Positions 1-14,143 are shown, counted from the first letter of the stretch. The stretch is 64,000 bases of DNA from Paracyclopina nana (GCA_019096065.1 JAGUCH010000006.1:3244001-3308000); one strand, 5' to 3'. A program made the numbers and translations. The notes: generated by a model not told the origin, from the sequence alone.

Positions 1-380
1 CACAATTCAAACGTCCATGCAATACAAAAAGTCCAGACTCGAGTCTCTTTAACATTTGGTTTATTTCGGCCAAATAATATAGAATTAGGAATATTCACAG
101 CTATGAATTGTTGTTCTTTCATTCATTTTTGTAGCAATATGTAGTAATTTGCGGAAAAAAGTTCATCATTTTTTGTAGTAGGTGGAGAGCAAAATTTTTT
201 TTTCAAGTGTCAGTTCACTTCTGGTTAACTGCAGTTACAAGAGATTCAATCGTCTCCTAGCAAAAAGGGGGGCAATTAAGGGGGCTGATTCATGTGTTGT
301 TGCTCGCAGTGTGCTCAAACTAAAAATGCTGATTTTTTAAGTACTTCTCTTTTTTAAGCCCTATCATGATAATAATACAT

Positions 381-396
381 TAGTAGTAGTAGTAGT
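381..396. repeat. (TAG)n microsatellite
   Basis: Five consecutive TAG units just downstream of the AUTS2-like poly(A) signal. Confidence 0.7.
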
Positions 397-401
397 ACAG
401 T

Positions 402-407
402 TTTATT
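402..407 (-). terminator. Poly(A) signal of the AUTS2-like gene
   Basis: AATAAA on the minus strand, only 22 nt past the TGA stop at 430. If used, the 3' UTR is very short. Stretch 1-400 otherwise shows no gene, only AT-rich sequence and a short (TAG)n run. Confidence 0.55.
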
Positions 408-429
408 ACACAGCAGCTGTGGGAGATTC

Positions 430-3400
430 TCATCTGAGTGGATGATGATGTTCATTTGGATGATACGGCGAGCCAGTGGCACTGCTCACATTGGGGGCGT
501 GGCCATTTAGCCCAGCTGCTCCGGGTGGGAGTGGCCCAAGTCCTAGCGAGGCTGCTGCGGCGGCTGAAGCACCATATCCTGGTGGGAATCCAGGTGGATA
601 GCCCAAAGAAGGCGGGCCTGGAGGCTTGGCCATCATGGGCGTGGCCCCAGGGGGTCCAGGGGGCGGGAACAGCCCTGGCGTGGGCGGGGCAATGGGATAA
701 TTGAGGCCCATTCTCGTGCGCTCCTGCTCAGTCATCATAAGTTGATTGAACCGCAACAATGACTCCCTACTCTGTAGGTAGGGATTTAAACTAGCCGCGG
801 CCGCTGCCCTGTACGGATCAAGGCCAAACAAGTGGTGCTGCAGGCCAGGGTGGCCCAGGTGTGGGTACAAGCCGGCCAGGCCAAAAGGGTTCATGGAGTT
901 GGCAGGCGAGGACAATGGAGGCCGTGCGAGGCTGGCGGCCAATGTCTTGTTATCCATGCTTGACCTTGCGGCCTTGTGATGATTATGAAGGCCACTACTG
1001 TTGCTATGCCTCGAGGGCGGCCTATTGTCCACACTTGTCCTGCCATTTGGCACATGGTTGTTCACTTTTTCACCAACAATGGAGACCTCGTGGTCCTCCT
1101 TCTTGAAGCTGAGGTCGAGGCTGCTACTGCTTGGCTGTTGATCACTTCTGACTATGCTGGGTGAGGACGAGGTCGAAGGCGGCCTCATCAAGGAGGGCGA
1201 CCTCGAAACCTCCACTCCTCCATTATTATGGGTCTTGGCAGGAATGGTCCCATTGCTGTTACGCGGAGAAGGGGACTGTTTTGGCCTTCTGTCCTTCGGC
1301 GTAGGCGGAGTTTGTGAGGGAGGCTTGATTTTCTTGTGCTCGTTCGAGACCAGAGGCCAGCCAATGGAGGCGTGGCCAGCCGCCAGAGAGGTGGGCGGGG
1401 CTGCGGCAGAAGTGTACATTGATGGGAAGCTCGGCGGCCTTGGAAGACCAAAAAAGTCACTGGCCGAACTGACAAGGCCAGGATAGCTAAGTGGGTTGGC
1501 AGGTCCACCTTGAGCATCCCTGAGAGATCCGAGGCCGCCAAATGGGACGGCTGACGCTCCAAATCTTGGGAATGCAGTTAGTGAGGCTTCTGAAAAATAA
1601 AGGAGATTTCATTAATATTACGTTCAAAAGATAAATGACGAATATGGCATAAAATCTTGAAGGAAAAAACTTAATCAATTAAAACTCTTTGGTGGTTAGA
1701 TTTAAGTTGAGAAGCACTTACGAAGAGGTGAATGTCCATATGGAGGCATGTATGGTGGCCTTTGCAGCAAAGGATTCATCTGATCCAAAGGATTAGGTGG
1801 CGGCCTTGGTGGCGGAAATAGCTGATTCCGGAGGATTTCTGCATCTGTGGCCGGCCTCTTGTGCATAAAGTCCGTTTGAGGTGGATTACCAGAGGCTGGC
1901 CTTTTTTGGCCTTGTTGTTGCAGGAGGTCACTGCTGCTGCCACTTCCATGCTGTGGTGGCCTGCCTGCACTTGTTGCCGTTGCAGAAGCCTTGGAAGAAA
2001 GACTAGATGTAGGATTAGCCAGAGGGTTACTCAATCCATCCCCTGGCTTTTTCGAGTCACCACCATTGCTGCTGCCTTTTTGCTTTTGCTGGTGATTGTA
2101 AATCTCCCAAGCAATTCTGACATGCATTGCATTCCATTTTCCAGTTTTCTGCAAAATTCAAGAGTACGTCAGCATAAGCGAAAATTGCCTCGGATTCAAT
2201 GCCTCACTTTTGGCTGTTGGTGCGAAGAAGAAGAAGCTCCAGTTGCCAGAATGGAGCTCGGTGTTGACATTGACGTGGAAGGCGTTGTGGATGTCCTCAA
2301 AGGATCCACAGAGGACGATCCCAGTGGTGAAATGCCATGGAACCCAGGAGGATTACCCAGTCCGGCAAACAAGGAATTGGGGCCTCCCATCTTAGGCACC
2401 TCTTTAGTCTACAAGCAAAACACATTTTGAGCTTTCTCTCTACACTTTTCATTTTATGCTGCATTCATGACAAAAGAAAAGAAAAATAGTTACCAGTGAG
2501 CTAGCCAAGAATGACGGAGACTGGCTCGAAGGCAGGGGCGGGGCCAACGGGTTGGAAGTGAGGTCAGACCTCATAAAAGGGGGCGGGCCCAGGGCCAGGT
2601 TTCTGTTGAAATACCGACTATCGAGCTCTCGCCTCAAATTCGCGGGGTCATTCAGTGGAAGATACGATTTCGGAGACGGTGCCGCCCCTGGGGGCGTGGC
2701 CCTCGGTACCGTTGTCGTGAGAGCATGGGCAAGTTTCGGCAAATGACTCTTGCATGTGAGATCGTTATAGTGGGAAGAGGCCACCGTATTCGTCCCTGTG
2801 ATGGAGGGCGTGGTCGTCTTGGTGGGCGGGATCAGCCCGTTTGTCGCGTAGTAGTGCGACAAGTCACCATATGTGCTAACTGGGACCGGCCCTAGTGAAC
2901 CGGGGTAGTAGGGGTTCACCCCAAAGTGGCGGTAGGCGGGGTGGGGCAGCGGAGGGGGCGGGGCAGAAGACGGAATGGAAGGCGGGGCAACTGAGGTGTT
3001 GGCCGCGGTAGAAGAGGGAGGCGGGCTGATGGCAAAGGGGCGGTAGAAGGGCTTTGGGGGCGGGGCCGCCTGTGGGGCCGGAGGCGGGGCTCCTCCACTA
3101 GATGACTGGGCTGGAGGTGACCCAAAGGGCGCGCCAGTTGACGGAACTTTTAACGATCGAGCCACTGATTCTGGGAGCGGCACAGCGGGTAGAGCCACCG
3201 ATGCCACGCCCCCTTCAGACTTCACAGCTGTGCCACCACCTGATGATAGGCCATTCTGACACACGTTGGACACTGCAAATAATCATATCGTTGAAAGCCG
3301 AAATACAGATAATCCCTTGGATGCGTATCTTACATTTTCTGGCTCTGAAAAAGTCGCCGACTCCTGTATCCGATCCCTGTAATCATGAGAGAAGAGCATA

Positions 3401-6400
3401 ATTAGTGACATTTTAATGCACCTTTTGAAACTTTTCCCCAGCACAATATTCTCCCTATTCGGCGTCGAAAATGCATCCGTACTTTTATGCACCCAGGAGT
3501 AAAGTAAATCTAGCTAGACAAGCGGAGGAAACCGCGACAAGAGATGAAGAAGAAAGCAGAAAAAGAAAAATAGGGGGAAAGCCATTTTGATAAAAAGTGG
3601 ATGATGTTCTGCTACACTATATACAGTGTGTGAAGATGCGTAGTAAAAGTTTACGAGCGAATTTTAGCACCAACTTTGTTTCGTCGTAAGCCAAACTTAA
3701 TGATCATTTTCCCCCCTTTTCGACTTGATTGGCTCGTAAAAAGTGTGCTGAAAATAAAAGCTCGCGAAAAATCCCATTTTTTCCTGCTCTTTGGGTAACT
3801 GATGGAATTTCACAACGCCGTGAAAAATTGCTGACATTTAGGCAATTTTAGTGCAACAAAAGGCACATTTTTTCGCCGTTCCTTAGCAAATAGGCTATCA
3901 TAAAACACACAGCTTAAAGCTCATTTGCGAATGAATCATTGCAGTTTTTACATCACTCTCCAAATGGCTTGAAAATGTGCGAGTTATCTGGTAGCTTTTT
4001 TCTCACGAGTTCACTTTTTTAACTCACTCTCTTGCTTTTTTTGCTACACATTTTTTGTAAATGCGGCTGAGCTGTCATCTTGGGTATTAAAAATTACAAA
4101 CAATTTCATTCTTGTGAGGTGGGCGAATAAAAAAGAAACGTATAAAAATAATGGCTCTCATGAGGTCGGCCATTAATCAGAAAGACATGTTTTTTCTTAC
4201 ATATTCCCTCAGTAATGCTACAAAGAGAATACACGACCTCTTTTTTGCTTCAATAACAAAGTGCCACAGTGGGCAATCTTCCACTTAAACTAAAATCCAC
4301 TGGTCATTTTGGCTTTTTGTGTATGGGTAAAAACAAACAATTTGTGTTTGTGTTCGGAGTGGGCGAATAGAGAGAAATGTTGATCTGATAAGCCAATCAG
4401 GATTTAATGCTCTTTAGCCAGCTCATGTCAAGTATGGTGGTCTAGTTTGGCTTTTTGCCCCTGAATTTTGACCTTTTTGCCCCTCAAATTTTTTGTTCTA
4501 TCACCTATCCCCACAAAAAAGCTCAACGGTCTTTCAAACTCTAAGCTTGCCTTGTTGATAGCTGGTGGAAAAAATCCAATGTTCTACCCTTAGTCGTGAT
4601 AATCATCTCTCACATAAATGTGAGGTGAGGAAAAAAAGGAAACGAGGACCAAATTAGGAGGGCATAAAAAAGCAAAAAATCGAGCTGTCAAGACATCAAT
4701 TTGAGCTCTACATTTTCATACGATTTTTTGCTCCCATTTTGAGAGCAGCTTGTTTTGAATCTTGGCCAAATATAGAGCAGCTTTGACTTATAGCAAAGTG
4801 ATGCTTTTAAAAAGTTGGAGAAACATAAACTCGTTTTCCAAGAAAGTCAGCTTTGGGCTAGATTCTTTTTTGTCTGTAGCCCTAAAAGGGTACTTTTTCC
4901 CGCATAAATTACAGCATAGAGGCCAAGTCGAGCCGCTGTTTTTTGGGCTTCATTTTTCTCACTTCGTATGTAAATCATGCGCATCAAACTCTGATTTGTA
5001 TACCGCGAGTGGTGGAATTCATAATTGAATGACTGAAAGCTTTCCACTTTTTTCGCCCTACATTTTGATGCACACTCCTTTTTTATTGCACGTTACTTTT
5101 TGCCCTGGGGAAAATGATATACTACACTTGAAAAAAGTGCAATAGACGTCTGAGTCCTCATTTTTTAAAGGCTAGCACATTTTAGCTAAAGCCTAAAACG
5201 AAAGAACTGACATCCACTAAAATTGATTTGATTTTCTTAATAGATTTGGTAGAATTATCCTTATTAATTTTCAGCTGTGAGCGCTGTGAGCGCTGTCAGC
5301 TCTTTACATCAAGGAATTATAACATCTTGAAGGGACTACTTTTTGACACACCACATCGAGGGCAAATTGCTCAGTGGTAACTTTAATCTCATTTTAGCCA
5401 CGTACTGAGATAATCAAGTCTCATTGTTTTAGTTAGTAAACCACGTGGGGGGTCCGCACGTTTCATCAGGAGCATACAAATTGCTCAAAAAGTTCGCCTT
5501 CTCCACTCTCGCCTGCTTGCTTCGCACTCGCAAAATTTTCAACTTGCGAAAGTAGTTTGTGCCAAAATGCATCGAAATTGCGACGAGGAGTGAAGAAGAA
5601 GGAACATCCATTAGAAAGTTGCCTAAGACAAATTTCAACAAGATTTTTCCCTAATGTGCTAAGTAGAAAGCTTTTCTTCCCTTCGCGCGCGCGCAAAGTT
5701 GCCACCCCGGTCGATATAAATGAACTGCTAAAACAGAATTAAAGTCTGCATGCACACTGGGCCGTGACGCGAAGAAGCTTTGCCGAAATGTAGTTTTAGA
5801 GTTTTTAAGAGGCATGTTAAAAATGCAATATTTTATATTGGAGCACGCAAGCAATTAAAGTAGGCTCTAATGTGTTTTTTATAGCCCAGCTCGATGCATT
5901 TTTGCAAATTGCGCAAACACAAACCAAATCAGATCTTTCCCCACACGCAATGCACTACAGAGCACAGCTATCAATCACTTGGCATTCCAAAACTTGATAC
6001 GACCACTGTGTAAACTCTGTGATCCCAGCAGTCCCAGTTGGTTTGATATGGTACTTGTGGGACTCTGGTAACATCAGTTCGAGCCAAAGTGTGTCGTAAA
6101 ACCTCCTTGAAAAGACAGAGGAAAAAGGAGAAGAACCAGGGAAAAATGCCCCAAGTTAACAGATTTATTGGGTGCAATTTGCGGAGCGACACGCCCACTG
6201 TGCACCACCTCCTTCTAGGTGACAATTAATTTATCCCCGATATTCACTGCCGTAGCCTTTTGTGAGTCATCCGTGGCATTTATTCCGCTAGATTGAACTT
6301 CCATTTCGAGGATCAGCTTTATTGGGAATATTGCAGCCTAAGCTTAGCACCCCCAAAGGAACGATAAAAAGCGTGATATTGCATCTAACCAGATTACTGT

Positions 6401-9400
6401 ATATCCTTTTAAAAGTGTCCATACAAATATAGTGCAATGAATGCAAATATGCCAGATGTGCTCTTTCTAAATAAATATCAATCTGCTGACAGGAGCCAGT
6501 TTTTATCTCCTGATGCACCTAAAAATCACGATGATAAATCTCCACACATCAACGAAATGGTGTGGTGCATTTTTCCAGTTGTCAAGACAGAAATTGACAC
6601 TGATTTGATACGAACTGGCCATTGGTTTAGCCTCACCGCTGCCTGTCCCTAATGGAAGCCTTTGTAGAGCAGCAGCCTTAATATGAATTGATGACATCAG
6701 TGTCAGTTACAAATATACCCACTCAGCCAATAATCATTACTTTCGAGTAGCACGCCCATTTTCTGTCGACAATCGCCAAAAAGTGACGAATGATGTTGTG
6801 GAAATAACTGCTTCCTCTTTCCATGATCATCATCATAGCAGGATCAATGGGCCAGCAGAAATTCCGCGAAATGGGTAGAACATAACTATTTCCTTTGCCA
6901 GTGAAGCTGCTGAGCATAAAAATGTGTCCCCTCCTTCCATTTTCATGCAAATGATGTCTGGTCACACTGGCCATTGTTGAGAGCAAAAAAGTTTTTTGCA
7001 GCACAAGGCAATGCGCATATTTTTTTACAGCAAATGTAAAGTAGCAGCTGCTTTTGTTGTTGTTATGGTTAAGACTCGTTTGTTGTGGCGCGTTAGCACA
7101 AAAAAGAGCGGGCCAAACAAGCTGCTCTCTTCACAGTTGGCGGTTTGTAAACAAATACGCTTTTTTGTACATGCCACCCCCTGAGTGGCCGAGACTCATA
7201 TCATGCATTCTAATGGCCTCATCGCAGTGAACTCGAAAAAAAGGAGAAAAAAGCAACTAAGAGAATCCTGCCAAAAAATGTTTAAGCTCAACTTTTGAAT
7301 TGAGCCTTCTAGTCTAGTAGTACCACGCTTGTAGTGCAAGAAAAGTGAGAGAGAAAAAGAAGGATCCTTGAAAAAGCTTCGAGAGGTCCTTCTGTGTAAA
7401 GAAGTACGACGGAGGCCCTCTCCAGAAAAAGGGAATTGCCAGGAGATGACAAGGCTCAAGTGCCCACTCCAACTGGCAAATTACACCAAGATAAATTACA
7501 TTGCTCTCCATTGAAGCATTGGACAAGAGGCCTTTGGACACTTGAAGTAATGGCCAGATTACACAATATCAGTTGGGCTTTTTTTCTCTCTCTCCCCAAA
7601 ATGTCAAATGAATTGTTTCGGAAAAGATATCTATTTCAAGCAGACCCTGTCATTTTGCTCATGACATGGGACATCTGGAAAAGCTAGCATTTGGCTTCTA
7701 TCACCTCGACAACAATCATAATTAGCCCAGGGAAATTACAGGGCAGGCCATCAAATGCAAATGTTCACACCTTCATTGAGAGACAGGAAATCAGCTGCTT
7801 ACCCTACTTCCAGCAATTGAATACCTTGCGCTTGCACACTTAGCTATTAGCTCTTGGGATTTTCAGCATCAACTGAGCTCGCGCGAAGAGTTAACTGAGG
7901 CGCTTGACTAGAGACGCCGCTCGACCACAAATTGATTGCCCAGCGAGCATGTGCTAATAATAGCAAAAGCTAATGTGCTAATTTTACTACCTCATCCTAG
8001 CACTTCTTTTTAAAATTGCAGGTATGGTCAAATTACACAGCAAAAAATCTCTGCTTGGAGCATTTTTTAAATGTGAGAAACCTGTCCAAGAGAAATATGC
8101 ATTTAAGAAATAAAATAAATCTTTCTAAAAGCAATTCTTTCGACAATTAAATATTTTTAAAAACAATTCTTTAAAAAATAATATTTGATACGTTAAGATG
8201 CTGAAAAGCTTGAAATTTGACGCCAAAATTGGGAAGCTTTCTAAAAAGTTTGATAAAAACATAGAAATTATATCACAAAACCACTGAAAAGGGCAAAGAA
8301 ATACGGTAAGCTTTCTCTATGGTTTCCTCTAGATATGACAGGCAAAACATCCAGAAAATTAATTGACCATCATCTTGGATAGAGATCCTCCGTTTATACA
8401 TGAAGGGAGACGATGACAATGTCGCATTTCGCCTACATTTTCAGCCTGCTTTAGCATAATCGTTGATCCGGAGCTCTCCGAGCCATTTTTTCCTGCCGAA
8501 TGACTGACAGATAGTATAGCATAGGATTGGGTTCTCCCAAGAGAGATGGTGACTGATTTCCTCAGACAGATGAACACCCTCCAACTAATCAGATCAAGCT
8601 GCTTCCACACAACTGCTTTCTACTCTGCTCAAACACACAAAATAATTTTTTTTGTGACTGTGCCCCATCTTTTTTTCCCTCTGGTCATAGCATAGGAGAA
8701 AAGTGGACCCAGTGGTCCAATAGTCTGGAATCTTGTTGGCAGCTTCTCTTGTTCTAGACCCATTTTTTCTTACGACTATTCCTTTACTTTTTTCATTGCT
8801 ACTGCTAGACAACGAGCAACTGACAAATTACACCTTCGGATTCAGCCTCAAAGAGGAAGAAGATTTACTATGGCAAACATTCCCCCAATTTGAATGAACC
8901 ATTTTTCTTGCAAAATCTCAATATATAAAGAGTCGATTTCAGAGCGCTGAGGAAAAGTCACATAGGTCAAGACTTTTTTTGCCCTGAATCTGATAAGCTA
9001 ACGTCTTGAATTTCTTGATCAAATTCTACTGTCACTTTTTATGCACTATGGGTAACAACAATGGATATCAAGTAGGAGCAAAAAAGGGTTTTTTCAAAGA
9101 AACGTCTGTATCTCTCTCCATATGCTATATAATATTGCGGTGAAAAAAGAAAAATGTTGCTAACCACTGTGTGTGTGTCATTGTTCGATGCTTATCAGTA
9201 GTGAATGAAATAAAAAATACAATAATTTCCACATGATGACAAAAAGGCATGGACACTTTTTTCTGGTTTCTTTTTGGGGTCAGTTTACCATACAGTGGAT
9301 TTGATATTGTGTGCCAAGCCATTTTTCAATGACCAACCAATGTTGTTGGGTGAGATAGAAATGAGATTGACGAGGCAAAAAAAGAGGAGGATGCACACTG

Positions 9401-11856
9401 GTCAGTTGGGAAGAGCAAAAAAAGTGTTCCCAATTTCAGACAAAGTAGTATACTTCTACGGCTGAAGTGGAAAAAGGGGAAAATGCATTCTAAAATCCTA
9501 CCTGACAAAGTCTCATGTGTGTGCTGACACAATTTGCATTTTTCGCAAAAGCTTTATAAGATACATATTTTTCCCAAAACTAAAAAGCCTAACAAAAATC
9601 CAAGCTACAGACAGTCTTTAAAATTGGCAATTTTGAGCCCAATTGAGATAAAGCTCGTATCGCTATTCTAATATAGTTTTAAGTGTATGAAAATAGATTT
9701 TTTGTCTTACCTTGTCGCCGTCACTGTCGCTATCACACTGCAAAAAGATGGGAAAGCCAAATTGAATTACCAAATAGGAAGCACATTACTCCATCTCCTT
9801 TGACCTTTCGTCTCATTGATCAAAAGAAGAAATGTAAATGCAATAATAAACTTACGATGTATCCCTTCTCGGAACTAGAACCACTTGAGCCCTGAAATAT
9901 CGAAAAAGAGGAAAATGTTAGAAATAAAGCGCGAAACTTTTCATCACAATGCATCATCAACTTAAAAAGAGGCAAAAATGGTGGAATTAATCCAAGAAAC
10001 CTCCTCTGCCAACTTCTGTTTGATCTTTGGAGGGGAAGAAAGAGGAAAAGGGGGATGATGAAGTCTATGAATTTTTAAGCACTTGAGCTCTCTTTTGGCA
10101 GCATATGATTATTATCAGTCTTCTCCTCCTTGTTTGACAAGACAAAACACTCTGGGGAGTTTCAACAACAAAAGATGTCAACCTGCAGCTCACAAAATTG
10201 ATTGAGTTGCACAAACGTGGAATTGAGGCCGTGATGTTTTAAAAGACTTATTTTCTCAGAAACAGAAGACGTACACACACACACTGGAGAAAAATGGGGC
10301 TAGGTGTGAAAAGACAAAACCCATGACCAACTATTATTGCTGTAATTTCCCTTTCCCCAAAAAGTTTGTCAGTCAATCAAGTCAACTGCCTTTTTTCCCT
10401 GCTTGTAGCAATTTAGGACCACACAAATTTCCACCCCTCCCCCTTTTCCTGCTTCTTTTAATTCTAAATAAAGCCTTCATTCTTTCTCTCTTACCTTGTT
10501 TGCGTTGGGATCAATTTGGCTGAGTATTGAGTCTCTGTCACGATTTTTGTCCTTTTTCTTCTTCTTTTTCTTGAGTTTCTTCTCCTCATCAAGTTTCAGT
10601 TTAGAGTATGGATCAGGATATTTGCCATTATGCTGACTTGACCATTTTGCCATTTTCTGCAAAGAACAATTTGTAGGATTATTTACTATTGGATATGGGC
10701 TTCCGGATGAGTTCAAAACCCCTTCGCTTTTCAGCAGTCGATTTTGCTTTATCGAGTTGCTTTTTCGGGGGGAGTCACATAAATCTAGTGGGAAATCCTT
10801 TGAAGCAAAGTAACAACAACATACATTGGGGAAAAGAGAAAGCAGCAGCTTTTCTTCAAGATCAACGCACATTTTTTTCTTTTTCTGCCACTTCTTCCTC
10901 TCAACTATTTGATGAAACAATTAGCAACAATTTATTCTTCATTTTCTCGTCTAGTCATCAAGCAAATCAATTTGGCCAACTTTATAAGCCCATTGATGCA
11001 ACAACCCAAAAATGGGAATGCACACTACCCGAAAGAGGAGGCAGTGAGACCAGTGTGCCAAAAAAGTGCAAAAGAAGTGCATTAGGGGATTTTTTGTAGC
11101 ATACAGTGCATCATTTGGGGCCAACTTCTTGCAGTCAAAAAGCATGCAATGAAACTTGTTAGGAGTTGTTTTCTAATCTTTTTTCTTGAAAAACCGAACT
11201 CATCAAAGGTGTCCAAAACTGAGTTTGGACATAATTGCCTAGAATTATTTGAGGTAAAGCATTGCATATCGAAAACGAAATACTTCACACGGAAGTTTTC
11301 TCAGAGAAAAAATGGTGGCTCAAATGGCTTAAAAACTATGGCGGGTTCCGCTAAATTGCTCTGATTCACCAGGCCATGCAGCGGTTCTAAAGGTTCCCGC
11401 AAGACCCGAACGCTCCGCTCGATTTTCGTAAAATGCGAGTTTTGTATGTGAAAATAGCCTAAAACGGGAACGGCCTCAAAATTAATAAAAAATTAATTAT
11501 CAAGAAGGATGGATTTCGCTATTTGAGGCCCAAGTGACCCTCCATATCCCAGCCCTGTTTGGCGTCACTTCGCTCGAATTCCGAAAGGCATCAAGTCTTA
11601 CATCAAGGTCTTCATAAGTTTTGAAGGAGCAAAATGAGAAGCCCTCAATGATGTCTTCCTCATAGAGCGGCTCCTTGAGCGTCTCCTTGATTTTCTTCGG
11701 CCTCGGCGGCCTCGGAGGCTTCAACTTGAGGAGGTCCGTGTCCTCCTCCTCGGCCGAGTCGAGGTCGTCCAGGATGCCCACAGGCTCCTCGGCCATGCGG
11801 GCTGCTCGTTCTCGCCGTTTACTCTTCTTATACTGGATCAGGGATTGAAGATCCAT
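430..11856 (-). CDS. AUTS2-like (tay): AUTS2/fibrosin-family nuclear regulator (tay-like), complete model
   Basis: Nine coding exons join in phase: 11856-11602, 10656-10495, 9891-9856, 9737-9711, 3376-3334, 3272-2494, 2408-2208, 2148-1722, 1589-430, giving 1029 aa. An in-frame stop lies just upstream of the chosen ATG. Family signatures appear in the order known for AUTS2: an acidic EEDIIEGFSFCSF block in exon 1, a CDSDSDGD block spanning the microexon, RRELDSRYFNRNLALGPPPF, the diagnostic GKWNAMHVRIAWEIYNHQQ, then FGGLG/PPSFPSMY and a C-terminal DPYR...ESLLRFN stretch. Most of the rest is low-complexity Pro/Ala/Ser/His. Vertebrate AUTS2 works in the nucleus with PRC1/P300 and also in cytoskeletal control; the Drosophila relative tay affects locomotion and EGFR signalling. 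The identity is well supported by motif order. The fine role here is inferred. Confidence 0.88.
3377..9710 (-). other. Large intron of the AUTS2-like gene
   Basis: Lies between the 43-nt exon (3376-3334) and the 27-nt microexon (9737-9711). Donor gtaaga after 9711, acceptor ...gattacag before 3376. ORFs here are short, AT-rich and without recognisable domains. No nested gene, RNA gene or repeat family was recognised. Confidence 0.7.
9711..9891 (-). other. Pair of in-frame microexons (36 and 27 nt)
   Basis: Exon 9891-9856 (36 nt) encodes GSSGSSSEKGYI and exon 9737-9711 (27 nt) encodes CDSDSDGDK. Both are flanked by good acceptors (atatttcag, tttttgcag) and donors (gtaagt, gtaaga). Each is a multiple of three and both junctions are phase 0, so either could be skipped without a frameshift. 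Together they rebuild the GYxCDSDSD block known from AUTS2. Confidence 0.82.
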
Positions 11857-13065
11857 CCCTGAAGGGATCACTCCACATTATTAGTTGAGCATCAGCTTCA
11901 ACTGGACCTGTTCACATGCTGACAGCCCCTCAAAAGTCCACAGGCCGGTCAACCAAGCAGCTAGGAGAATGGCTCACAAATTTCGGTTGATGCAAAACAC
12001 AACTCACAGCTAGACCTCGCCTTTGTAGTTCAGTCTACCACCGAGAAAACTGCGCCGAGCGCGCCCTAGCGGACACTTTTGGCATTCCTAGCCGCCATAG
12101 CGCGGCTCGCGAAGCACACCCGCACACACTTGGACTGTTTGAGCTGGTGGGAGGACGGCGGGTGTGCTAGACTACTCGTAAGGAAAGGAGCAGACACAGC
12201 TGCTTTGCTTTGGGGATAGCTATGTGCCCACATAGTGCTACCAGATGCCCATAAGCGAAACGCAGATGAGAAGCCGAGTCGAAGAAATGCCTTGTGTTGA
12301 TGTAGACACTTTTTAGGGTCATAGCTTGCAAATTCAACACTTGTGAACAAGTTTAGGCTGAACGCACAGTTGTTATAGCGAGGAGATCTTGATAATCTGT
12401 GCACTTTTGAGGGCAGGCTTTTTTACATAGTCTGGCAACGCTTGAACCCCCCTCTCCCATCAGTTCTCTGTTGGTTTGGATGGGCCAAAATCTTGCTAGC
12501 TTCTCCTTTACTACTCTAAAGTAGTACTAGCCTCCCTCCGCGCCCCATTTATGGTTGGACCACATGAGATGCACAAAATGACCATATGCACCTATCAGCT
12601 AATTAAAAGCTGCTACCGGCTCCACTTCAATTTGCTTCCCCCCCTTTTTTTTAATTGCCCATAAAAAATACTACACACCTGTTAATTATTACATGTGCAC
12701 TATCAAGGTCTCAATTTGATTAATGGTAATGGACTTGAAATGTCATCCTATCAAATGTCTTGCTTAATATAATGATGTTAGAAATGATTATAAGCCAATC
12801 TACTAATAGCTTGCAATATAAATTGCTAAGAGAGGGAATCTAGGGTAAAGACATGATTATACTAGTTTTTTTTATTGTTGCCATGATCAAGGTTGGAGCA
12901 GGAAGTGTCTGAGGAATGTGGACAGGTATTCATTTGCAAGTGACATGATTGCACCTCACTTATTACCAAATGCTTTCTCTTAGAAAATGATTGCCCTGCA
13001 CAACGTGCATGGTTGTTCATGGCTGTTACAACTTTACTAGCACAGCTGATATCTTCATAATTGCC
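11857..13065. promoter_or_regulatory. Shared upstream region of AUTS2-like and CCDC92-like genes
   Basis: About 1.2 kb between two divergent start codons. It holds no convincing ORF with domain content; the 112-aa minus ORF at 12066-12404 has no recognisable motif. A bidirectional promoter is inferred from the geometry only. Confidence 0.4.
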
Positions 13066-14085
13066 ATGAATAGTGCCAGCCTATTGTATGATGGTGATGA
13101 TACTGCCACTGCCATCAAATTCATTCAGAGAGAGCATGAAAGAGTATTGCATGGCCTCCACATGGAAATCGAAAGGTTGCAACAGAAATGCTCAGGTCTG
13201 ACTAAACAATATTCTTTTTTGTTTTTGGTTTCTAAATTAATGAAAAAAATTACAGAACTGCAATTTGCTCTGGCCTACCAAACAGCCTCAGCTGAAACTG
13301 AGGCTGATTTGAGATCCATGGTGGTGGGGCTGCAAGAAGAGTCAGACCTGAACAAGGACCTTGTGCTCAACTTACAATCGGAGTTGGAAAAAACGCAAAG
13401 AAAAGTGGTGGAGTTGGAGGAGCAGCTCAAATGGCAAGAATTGGACAGCCAAAATCAGCTCAACATAAAAGAGGCTAAAATTGTGGAGCTAAAAAAAGCA
13501 CTCAATTTGAATGATGCCACTCAGGAACAGCACCAACAGGTACATAGCCAAAATGCAGTTTGTTCCCAATTCCAGATTTCAATCCTTTTTTTTCTCTTGT
13601 AATTAAACCTGATGTCAACATGGTGATAAAAACCAGTCTCATTAGCTACTAAAAGCTTTTCTCATAGTTTGCTTCTATATCCACAGGTACTTCATAGCAA
13701 TAATGCTGAATCAAAAATGCCTGCCAAGCCATCATTGATGCCCTTAACTTCTCATCAGCATAAGCCTGTGCTAGAAGGCAACAAAGTGTTCAAGCACCAA
13801 TTGCATAGGAACAAGAGCTTAAATAGTTGCCACAATTTGTTTGAAGAAAGCAGAAGGCCTCATCAGCCTTGGTCAGTCAGTCCCAAATTTGTGGCTGTTG
13901 CTAAAGGCTCCTTGCCTTTCGATTTCAAGGCCACAGTGGCCACTTTGCCCCCAATTGAGGTGAACAGATCCACTCATACCAGTAGAAGAAGAGAGGTGAA
14001 TCTTCAAAGCTTGGCTGTGGACTCTGGCTTTTTTAGACTAAAGAGGTCAAAAAGCCAGTCCGACACTGCTTCACTCAAAGCTTAA
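13066..14085 (+). CDS. CCDC92-like: CCDC92-family coiled-coil protein
   Basis: Three exons: 13066-13195, 13256-13539, 13687-14085, 270 aa. The first intron is only 60 bp (gtctga...ttacag) and splicing restores the family signature FIQREHERVLHGLHMEIE followed by RLQQKCSELQFALA, very close to the CCDC92 N-terminal coiled coil. Residues about 15-140 are a predicted long coiled coil. The C-terminal half is basic and Ser-rich, with a short LPPIE motif resembling the IPPI segment of CCDC92. CCDC92 in vertebrates associates with centrosome/ciliary proteins; that role is transferred knowledge. The start is uncertain because the frame is open upstream to 12991 (an ATG lies at 13009). The internal ATG was chosen because it places the coiled coil near the N-terminus as in the family. 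Confidence 0.75.
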
Positions 14086-14143
14086 TTTCAAGCAATCCAC
14101 TCTGTGATGATTAAAGCAAACTTGTTATTATTGATTGACACGC

